Source of the DNA: Atribacterota bacterium
GTDB lineage: Bacteria; Atribacterota; Phoenicimicrobiia; Phoenicimicrobiales; Phoenicimicrobiaceae
Direction of reading: 5' to 3'
DNA length: 10,853 nt
Assembly (NCBI GenBank): GCA_030599445.1
Contig: JAUVOA010000026.1
Location: 1-10,853 of the forward strand
This document shows, piece by piece, positions 6,696 through 10,853 of the stretch. The notes under the pieces were generated by a model. That model had not been told where the DNA came from and made no database searches. It saw only the letters and a list, made by a program, of their open reading frames with translations. Each line of letters starts with the position of its first letter. Within the stretch, counting starts at the first letter, position 1. Made by a program: the position numbers and the translations under genes.

Positions 6696-6718
6696 AGCGT
6701 GGAGCGTATAGCGTAGAG
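6696..6718 (+). repeat. AGCGTRK heptad array
   Basis: Three 7-base units (AGCGTGG, AGCGTAT, AGCGTAG) plus two further bases. Related words occur at 9914-9920 and 10101-10107, and as the reverse complement within 7015-7026. Confidence 0.75.
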
Positions 6719-6751
6719 TTAAGAAAGAAGAAGAAAAAAGAGAGAAAAAAA

Positions 6752-6775
6752 GTAGGGGCGTATTGCATACGCCCT
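6752..6775. repeat. GC-rich GTAGGGGCG-type palindrome
   Basis: GGGCGTAT at 6756-6763 pairs perfectly with ATACGCCC at 6767-6774 around a TGC loop. The preceding GTAGG gives the word GTAGGGGCG. Small palindromes of this GTAGGGGCG...CGCCCCTAC type are common intergenic repeats in cyanobacteria and several uncultured phyla; here the right flank is degenerate. It stands out as GC-rich in AT-rich surroundings. A U-tract is missing, so a terminator role is unlikely. Confidence 0.7.
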
Positions 6776-6791
6776 GATAGTATATAGTAAA

Positions 6792-6817
6792 AAACCATAA
6801 TTCAAAATTCAAAACTT
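6792..6817 (-). repeat. heptad module, inverted relative of 6996-7014
   Basis: Read on the - strand it begins AAGTTTTGA and ends TATGGTTT, as does 6996-7014 on the + strand, but it has one extra 7-base unit (ATTTTGA). Removing that unit leaves 17 of 19 bases identical. Confidence 0.7.
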
Positions 6818-6995
6818 ATTTTTATCCTTAAGAGTTTATATAATTGAGATTAATATTTTTTCTACTTACTTAGTCTCATTTAAAATATATTTTATCTGGT
6901 TGTTATCTATTTTTTAGCACCTTTTAATAAACTAAGCCATTATGCATTTTTATTAACAGATTCAAGAGAATAATTAAAAACAGTTCTTTAATTTT

Positions 6996-7043
6996 AAGTT
7001 TTGAGCTATGGTTTTGCGCTATGCGCTTTTAATTTTTTGCTTT
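6996..7043 (+). repeat. heptad module with TTTTGCG/CTATGCG units
   Basis: The stretch starts with AAGTTTTGAGCTATGGTTT and continues in 7-base steps (GCTATGG, TTTTGCG, CTATGCG, CTTTTAA, TTTTTTG). It has three relatives in the window: 6792-6817 (inverted), 3331-3372 (direct) and 9961-9983 (inverted, over its right half). Confidence 0.7.
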
Positions 7044-7044
7044 C

Positions 7045-7077
7045 TTAACCGGTTAACTAATTAACTAACTAACCAGC
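7045..7077 (-). repeat. 8-base-period repeat (GGTTAACT family), copy 2, inverted
   Basis: Four 8-base units, TTAACCGG, TTAACTAA twice, then CTAACCAG, plus C. Together with the preceding GCTTTC it forms GCTTTCTTAACC at 7039-7050, the exact reverse complement of 9951-9962. Confidence 0.75.
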
Positions 7078-7084
7078 AAGTGAT

Positions 7085-7158
7085 GTAATGTGTAATAAGT
7101 ACCTGTTTTTATAATTTCAGAAATTTAATCTTATTACTCATTACATATTACTTGTTAC
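7085..7158. repeat. facing GTAATNN heptad arrays forming an inverted repeat
   Basis: The left side carries GTAATGT and GTAATAA units. The right side carries TTATTAC, TCATTAC, ATATTAC and TTGTTAC at 7131-7158. GTAATGTGTAATAAG at 7085-7099 is the reverse complement of 7130-7144 with one mismatch in 15, so a stem with a 30-base loop is possible. Confidence 0.7.
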
Positions 7159-7166
7159 AGTATTTT

Positions 7167-7201
7167 ATACGAGATATGAATCACGAGATACAAAATACTA
7201 T
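7167..7201 (-). repeat. 7-base-period array, TATCTCG family, inverted
   Basis: Five heptads: ATACGAG, ATATGAA, TCACGAG, ATACAAA, ATACTAT. This is the opposite-strand form of the arrays at 3232-3266 and 9985-10026. Confidence 0.7.
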
Positions 7202-7228
7202 TGTTTTGAACGCTGAATTCTGTATTGC

Positions 7229-7243
7229 TTGCATGATATGCAA
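7229..7243. repeat. small perfect palindrome TTGCAT-GAT-ATGCAA
   Basis: Six-base arms flank a three-base centre about 100 bases upstream of ecfA1. It has the form of a dimeric regulator site, but it lies among heptad arrays and may be only part of them. Confidence 0.4.
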
Positions 7244-7268
7244 TATATTTTTATTCTGACCCTTGAAT

Positions 7269-7331
7269 TTCGTATCCTATCTCTTTACTTCTTTACTATA
7301 TACTAAATACTATATACTATATACTATATTA
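7269..7331 (+). repeat. nine-unit heptad array grading into TATATAC repeats
   Basis: The array starts with TTCGTAT, CCTATCT, CTTTACT and TCTTTAC and grades into TATATAC units (7297-7303, 7311-7317, 7318-7324, with a TAAATAC variant at 7304-7310) and a final TATATTA. It ends a few bases before the ecfA1 ribosome binding site. Confidence 0.8.
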
Positions 7332-7336
7332 TAAGT

Positions 7337-7341
7337 GGTGA
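7337..7341 (+). promoter_or_regulatory. ecfA1 ribosome binding site, deciding the TTG start
   Basis: GGTGA lies five bases before TTG 7347, the same geometry as secY. Upstream of the alternative GTG codons (7335, 7338) there is only AT-rich repeat and no Shine-Dalgarno site. Confidence 0.6.
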
Positions 7342-7346
7342 ACATT

Positions 7347-8177
7347 TTGATTAAACTAAAAAATCTAAATCACATATACAACTATCATAAAAAAGATCAA
7401 ATAAAGGCTTTGGATTCTATTAATTTAGAAATAAAAAACGGAGATTTTATTTCTATTATAGGTTCTAATGGATCGGGAAAATCTACTTTAGCTAAACATA
7501 TGAATTGCTTGCTGCTTCCTACTTTTGGAGATATTTGGGTAGACAAAATGAATACCAAAGACAAGAGTAAAACATGGGAAATAAGACGAAAAGTGGGGAT
7601 GGTATTCCAAAATCCAGACAATCAAATTATAGCAACTACAGTAGAAGATGATATAGCTTTTGGTTTAGAAAATATTGGAATAAACACAAAACTTATGAGA
7701 GAACGGGTCGATTGGGCCTTGGAAGTTGTAGAAATGGAAGAGTATAAGAAAAGTGAACCTCATTTACTTTCAGGCGGACAAAAACAAAGAGTTGCAATCG
7801 CTGGAGCAATTGCTCTACACTCTTCCTATTTGGTTTTAGATGAACCTACAGCAATGCTTGATCCCCGGGGCCGAAAAGAGGTTATAGATATTGTTAAAAA
7901 ATTAAATCAAGAAGAGAATATTACCATAATTCATATTACTCACTTAATGGAGGAGGCAGCTGAGTTTAATCAGGTAATTGCTTTAGATAAAGGAAAAATT
8001 GTTCTAATGGGAAAACCTGAGGAAGTATTTACTCAAATAGAAGTTTTAAAGCAATTAAGATTAGATGTTCCTCAAATAACCGAACTCGCCCTAAGATTAA
8101 ACAAAAAAGGAATAGACATATGTTCTCATATATTGAAAGTTGAGGATATGGTGGAAAGTTTATGTTTATACATATAG
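7347..8177 (+). CDS. ecfA1: ECF transporter ATPase EcfA1 (CbiO family)
   Basis: EcfA1 pairs with EcfA2 on the inner face of the membrane; ATP hydrolysis drives uptake of vitamins or metal ions through EcfT and an S component. From TTG 7347 the product is 276 residues. It has Walker A GSNGSGKST (39-47), Q-loop FQNPDNQ with Gln88, signature LSGGQ (141-145), Walker B LVLDE (162-166) with the catalytic Glu, and H-loop His199. FQNPDNQ is typical of EcfA1, whereas EcfA2 has FQYPE. GTG codons at 7335 and 7338 are alternative starts but lack a ribosome binding site. The gene overlaps ecfA2 by 16 bases. Confidence 0.93.
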   Translation: MIKLKNLNHIYNYHKKDQIKALDSINLEIKNGDFISIIGSNGSGKSTLAKHMNCLLLPTFGDIWVDKMNTKDKSKTWEIRRKVGMVFQNPDNQIIATTVEDDIAFGLENIGINTKLMRERVDWALEVVEMEEYKKSEPHLLSGGQKQRVAIAGAIALHSSYLVLDEPTAMLDPRGRKEVIDIVKKLNQEENITIIHITHLMEEAAEFNQVIALDKGKIVLMGKPEEVFTQIEVLKQLRLDVPQITELALRLNKKGIDICSHILKVEDMVESLCLYI

Positions 8178-9028
8178 AAAATATGCGCTTTACCTATAGT
8201 TTAGGAATGCCCTTCGAAACGGAAGTATTAAAGGACATTAATTTAGAGATTGATAAAGGTGAATTTGTTGGTTTAATCGGACATACTGGTTGTGGTAAAA
8301 CAACTTTAATTCAGCATTTTAACGGTTTACTTACACCAACTTCTGGTAAAATCTATGTAGAAGGAGTAGATTTAAATAAAAAAGGAGTAAATCTTAAGCT
8401 AATAAGACAAAAAATAGGTTTGGTATTTCAGTATCCCGAGAATCAATTATTTGAAGAAACAATATATCAAGAAATAGCCTTTGGTCCCAAAAAATTAGGT
8501 TTACCAGAAGAAAAAATTGAAAAAAGAGTCCGAGAAGCCTTAAAGATGGTCGACCTTGATTATAATTTCTACGTAGAACGTTCCCCTTTTTCTCTAAGCG
8601 GAGGAGAGATGCGTCGTGTCGCCTTAGCCAGTATCCTGTCTATCAGACCCAAAATGTTAATTTTAGATGAACCTACTGCTAATCTTGATCCGCAAGGTAG
8701 GGATAATATATTATCCGAGATAAAAAAAATACATTACAATTTCGGTATGACCGTGGTATTAGTTTCACACAATATGGAAAAGGTTGCCGAGACAGTGAAG
8801 CGTCTTTTAGTAATGTATCGAGGAGAGATAATTATGGATGGTACTCCCCAAGAAATTTTTGAGAGGCATGCTAACGATCTAATAAAAGTGGGTTTAGGAC
8901 TTCCGCAGGTAACCGAGTGTATGCATAAATTAAAAGCAAAAGGAAAAGACGTATATACCGGGGTATTAACTGTAGATGATGCTGAAAGAGAAGTATTAAA
9001 AAAAATGAAAAAACCACTAAAAAGATGA
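8162..9028 (+). CDS. ecfA2: ECF transporter ATPase EcfA2 (CbiO family)
   Basis: This is the second ATPase of the energizing module, expected to form a heterodimer with EcfA1. The 288-residue product has Walker A GHTGCGKTT (40-48), Q-loop FQYPENQLFEET with Gln90, signature LSGGE (145-149), Walker B LILDE (166-170) with the catalytic Glu, and H-loop His203. The FQYPE...LFEET motif and the longer C-terminal part are typical of EcfA2. Both ATPases keep the full catalytic set, so two competent sites are predicted. The ATG lies inside ecfA1 (16-base overlap), which implies translational coupling and matched amounts of the two subunits. ecfT follows after 50 bases. Confidence 0.95.
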   Translation: MFIHIENMRFTYSLGMPFETEVLKDINLEIDKGEFVGLIGHTGCGKTTLIQHFNGLLTPTSGKIYVEGVDLNKKGVNLKLIRQKIGLVFQYPENQLFEETIYQEIAFGPKKLGLPEEKIEKRVREALKMVDLDYNFYVERSPFSLSGGEMRRVALASILSIRPKMLILDEPTANLDPQGRDNILSEIKKIHYNFGMTVVLVSHNMEKVAETVKRLLVMYRGEIIMDGTPQEIFERHANDLIKVGLGLPQVTECMHKLKAKGKDVYTGVLTVDDAEREVLKKMKKPLKR

Positions 9029-9078
9029 ATGTTTAAAGAATTAAATTTACAAAAGATTATCAAGAAGATGAGGGAAAG

Positions 9079-9876
9079 ATGAAAATATTAAGGAATATTA
9101 GCTTTGGTCAATATATCCCAAGAGATTCTTTAATTCATAATTTGGATCCCAGAATAAAAATATTGAGTTGTTTGGCTATAATTGTTAGCCTGTTTCTAAT
9201 AACGAAATTTTCAGGATATTTAATTTTAGGAAACTTTGTACTAATTAGCATTATTATTTCTAAAGTACACCCAAAATTTGTATTCAGGGGTCTGCGTCCT
9301 ATATTATTTATCATTTTATTTACTCTAATAATTCATCTTTTTATGACTGAAGGGAAAGTAATTTACCAATTAGGCTTTTTAAAAATAACCCAGGAGGGAT
9401 TAATAAAAGGGCTGCTTATTTCTTTTCGATTATTTATCTTAATTTTAGCTACTTCCCTGCTTACTTTGGCTACCTCTCCCATATCTTTGACCGATGGAAT
9501 AGAAAGGTTATTAGCTATTTTCAAATTTATAGGCGTGCCCGCTCACGAAATAGCTATGATGATGACTATAGCACTGAGATTTATTCCGACTTTATTGGAA
9601 GAGACAGAAAAAATAATGAAAGCTCAAATATCTCGAGGTGCAGATTTTGAAAGCGGAAATATTTTTAACAGAGCAAAAAATTTAATTCCTATTTTAATAC
9701 CCTTGTTTGTTAATGCATTTCGGCGTGCTGATGAATTAGCCATTGCTATGGAAGCTAAATGTTATAGAGGGGGAGAAGGTAGAACTCATTATAGGGAACT
9801 AAAAATCAAAAAAGCTGATATCTTAACCTTTACTTTTACTGTTATTGTTACTGTTATGGTGAGTATAATGTTTTGA
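9079..9876 (+). CDS. ecfT: ECF transporter transmembrane component EcfT
   Basis: EcfT is the membrane scaffold that joins the two ATPases to exchangeable substrate-binding S components. The 265-residue product begins like the family (SFGQYIPRDSLIHNLDPRIKIL) and has several hydrophobic segments plus a cytoplasmic coupling region with GVPAHEIAMMMTIALRFIPT. The two ATPase-contacting Ala-Arg-Gly motifs are both altered: SRG at 185-187 (in KAQISRGADFE) and AKC at 226-228 (in AMEAKCYRGGEGRT). The Ser variant is unremarkable; the Lys for Arg change in the second motif deserves attention. No S component lies in the window, as expected for a group II module serving several S proteins. The ATG has GAGGGAAAG immediately upstream. 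Confidence 0.95.
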   Translation: MKILRNISFGQYIPRDSLIHNLDPRIKILSCLAIIVSLFLITKFSGYLILGNFVLISIIISKVHPKFVFRGLRPILFIILFTLIIHLFMTEGKVIYQLGFLKITQEGLIKGLLISFRLFILILATSLLTLATSPISLTDGIERLLAIFKFIGVPAHEIAMMMTIALRFIPTLLEETEKIMKAQISRGADFESGNIFNRAKNLIPILIPLFVNAFRRADELAIAMEAKCYRGGEGRTHYRELKIKKADILTFTFTVIVTVMVSIMF

Positions 9877-9930
9877 ATTCGTATATTGTATGTCGTGAAG
9901 AAAGATAACATGGAGCGTGTAAAACTAGTT

Positions 9931-9958
9931 AGTTGGTTACCTGGCTAACTGGTTAAGA
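9931..9958 (+). repeat. 8-base-period repeat (GGTTAACT family), copy 3
   Basis: Units AGTTGGTT-type in an 8-base register (GGTTACCT, GGCTAACT, GGTTAAGA) can be aligned here, preceded by AGTTAGTT at about 9927. It ends in GGTTAAGAAAGC (9951-9962), which is found reverse-complemented at 7039-7050. Confidence 0.7.
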
Positions 9959-9963
9959 AAGCG

Positions 9964-10026
9964 GAAAATGTAAAGCGCAAAACTATATTCGTATTTCGTA
10001 TCTCGTGAATCGTATCTCGCAGATGA
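9964..10026 (+). repeat. nine-unit drifting heptad array
   Basis: Heptads in one continuous register: GAAAATG, TAAAGCG, CAAAACT, ATATTCG, TATTTCG, TATCTCG, TGAATCG, TATCTCG, CAGATGA. Neighbouring units resemble each other more than distant ones, so the repeat changes identity along its length. Confidence 0.8.
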
Positions 10027-10060
10027 GATAGAAGCAAGGAGACAGAATTCAGAATAAAAA

Positions 10061-10088
10061 CGTATCTAGTATTTCGTGAGTAGTACCG
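10061..10088 (+). repeat. 7-base-period array, TATCTCG family
   Basis: Four heptads: CGTATCT, AGTATTT, CGTGAGT, AGTACCG. It is similar to 3232-3266 in word order (TAT.., AGT.., CGTG..). Confidence 0.6.
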
Positions 10089-10120
10089 GTACTTTCACGT
10101 AGAGCGTTAGGAGATAGAAT

Positions 10121-10200
10121 CAGTTAATTTGTTAAATGGTTTTACCCGGTTAATGAATTAATATTAAACCAACTAACCAGCAAACCAGTTAACCAGTTAA
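10121..10200 (-). repeat. 8-base-period repeat (GGTTAACT family), copy 4
   Basis: The right half (10166-10200) is a clear octad array: AAACCAAC, TAACCAGC, AAACCAGT, TAACCAGT, then a partial TAAC unit. The left half (10123-10140) contains the partly complementary GTTAATTTGTTAAATGGT, so the cluster could fold back imperfectly. It ends one base before the AAAAGGG ribosome binding stretch of truA. Confidence 0.75.
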
Positions 10201-10213
10201 CAAAAGGGAAGAA

Positions 10214-10853
10214 ATGATTAATATAAAACTTATCATAGAATATGAAGGAACTAAATATTGTGGCTGGCAAAAACAAAAAAACCTTTTAAGTATCCAGGGA
10301 ATTTTGGAAGAAAAAATATCCCAGATTACCCAAGAAAAGATAACGCTCAACGGTTCCGGAAGGACTGACGCAGGAGTACACGCCCTGGGACAAGTGGCAA
10401 ATTTTAAAACTAACAGTTCTATTTCCTGGGTGGAATTACCTTTGATTCTAAACCGCTTGCTACCTTTAGATATCAGGATTAAAAAAGCAGAGATGGTAAA
10501 TGATAATTTTCATGCTCGCTATAGCGCGGTTAGTAAAATTTATCATTATTATGTTTTAAATTCCAATCTTAACAATAATTACCTGTCTATTTTTATAAGA
10601 AATTATGTATACTGTGTTTATAAGAAGATAAATTTAGAAGAGATGAAAAAGGCTAGTAAATTTTTACAAGGAAAACATGATTTTACATCTTTTGCCTGTT
10701 CGGGAAGTAGAATTAGAAATTGGGAAAGGACCATTAAAGATATAAACATAACTAAAAAAGGAAATCTATTTTGTTTTTATCTTGAGGCCGATGCTTTTTT
10801 GTATAAGATGGTTCGCACCATTGTTGGTACTCTCTTGGAAGTAGGTAAGGAGA
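10214..10853 (+). CDS. truA: tRNA pseudouridine(38-40) synthase TruA (partial, 3' end missing)
   Basis: TruA converts uridines 38-40 of the tRNA anticodon stem-loop to pseudouridine. The frame is open from ATG 10214 to the window edge, giving 213 complete codons, so roughly the last 30 residues are expected to lie outside. The catalytic Asp52 sits in GRTDAGVHALGQ; FHARYSA, the HDFTSFACSGS block and the KMVRTIVGTLLEVGK motif are all present in family order. The N-terminus INIKLIIEYEGTKYCGWQKQ is typical. AAAAGGG at 10202-10208 is the likely ribosome binding site. Its place after ecfT is the usual Firmicutes arrangement, in which rplM and rpsI commonly follow. Confidence 0.96.
   Translation, partial: MINIKLIIEYEGTKYCGWQKQKNLLSIQGILEEKISQITQEKITLNGSGRTDAGVHALGQVANFKTNSSISWVELPLILNRLLPLDIRIKKAEMVNDNFHARYSAVSKIYHYYVLNSNLNNNYLSIFIRNYVYCVYKKINLEEMKKASKFLQGKHDFTSFACSGSRIRNWERTIKDINITKKGNLFCFYLEADAFLYKMVRTIVGTLLEVGKE

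Larger units (their letters stand above)
6590..7334. other. 745-base non-coding, repeat-rich region between rplQ and ecfA1
   Basis: No credible gene is seen on either strand. In order it holds: a terminator (6606-6666); AGCGTRK heptads (6696-6718); a run of 32 purines (6721-6752); a GC-rich hairpin (6756-6774); a heptad module (6792-6817); an AT-rich island without clear heptads (6818-6995) carrying two weak hairpins (6845-6878 and 6972-6993); an inverted relative of the first module (6996-7014) continuing into more heptads; an octad array (7045-7077); facing heptad arrays (about 7085-7158); and drifting heptads up to the ecfA1 ribosome binding site. A promoter for the ECF genes must lie here if they are transcribed separately, but none could be named with confidence. 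Confidence 0.8.
9877..10213. other. 337-base non-coding, repeat-rich region between ecfT and truA
   Basis: No gene is seen on either strand. Heptad units begin two bases after the ecfT stop (TTCGTAT, ATTGTAT, GTCGTGA at 9878-9898). They are followed by an AGCGTGT word, an octad array (9931-9958), a long heptad array (9964-10026), a second TATCTCG-like array (10061-10088), a few AGCG-type heptads (about 10099-10119) and an inverted octad cluster (10121-10200) that ends just before the truA ribosome binding site. No clear rho-independent terminator follows ecfT, so truA may be read from the same transcript. Confidence 0.8.

Noticed and set aside
6721..6752. Functional polypurine tract
   Set aside because: The 32 consecutive purines form low-complexity AAG/GAA repeats that continue the local drifting pattern; no triplex or replication role can be supported.
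7229..7243. Operator for an ECF-gene regulator
   Set aside because: The TTGCAT-GAT-ATGCAA palindrome is real but short, is embedded in repeat DNA, and matches no regulator site that I can name.

Overview
The window is an AT-rich bacterial chromosome segment carrying the distal part of the spc operon, the alpha operon and a downstream ECF-transporter/truA block, all on the + strand. The order is rplO (tail), secY, adk, map, infA, rpmJ, rpsM, rpsK, rpsD, rpoA, rplQ, then ecfA1, ecfA2, ecfT and truA (cut by the window end). The link from rplQ to two ECF ATPases, ecfT and truA is the classical Firmicutes arrangement. The zinc-binding forms of Adk, L36 and S4, the low G+C and the frequent TTG/GTG starts fit a Firmicutes-like anaerobe or a neighbouring deep lineage such as Atribacterota. 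The sequence alone does not settle the phylum.

Layout: 1-64 is the end of L15, and secY starts on the very next base. adk and map are 4 bases apart. infA, rpmJ, rpsM, rpsK and rpsD follow, then rpoA and rplQ one base apart. A long stem-loop terminator (6606-6666) closes the ribosomal unit. A 745-base non-coding region (6590-7334) precedes ecfA1; ecfA2 overlaps ecfA1 by 16 bases and ecfT follows after 50 bases. A 337-base non-coding region (9877-10213) precedes truA.

Functionally, the first eleven genes supply the Sec translocation channel, nucleotide homeostasis, N-terminal methionine removal, translation initiation, five ribosomal proteins and the RNA polymerase alpha subunit. The ECF genes encode the shared energizing module of a group II vitamin/metal importer; no substrate-binding S component is in the window. 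TruA makes tRNA pseudouridines.

The genes are ordinary. The non-coding DNA is not. Four gaps (secY-adk, infA-rpmJ, rplQ-ecfA1, ecfT-truA) are filled largely with degenerate, drifting repeats of 7-base period, mixed with an 8-base GGTTAACT-like family. Related modules recur in different gaps and in both orientations, and two module pairs differ in length by exactly 7 bases. The pattern recalls the heptanucleotide STRR sequences known from heterocystous cyanobacteria. It is the main observation here. The 178-base rpsK-rpsD gap is different: it holds a possible small gene remnant.
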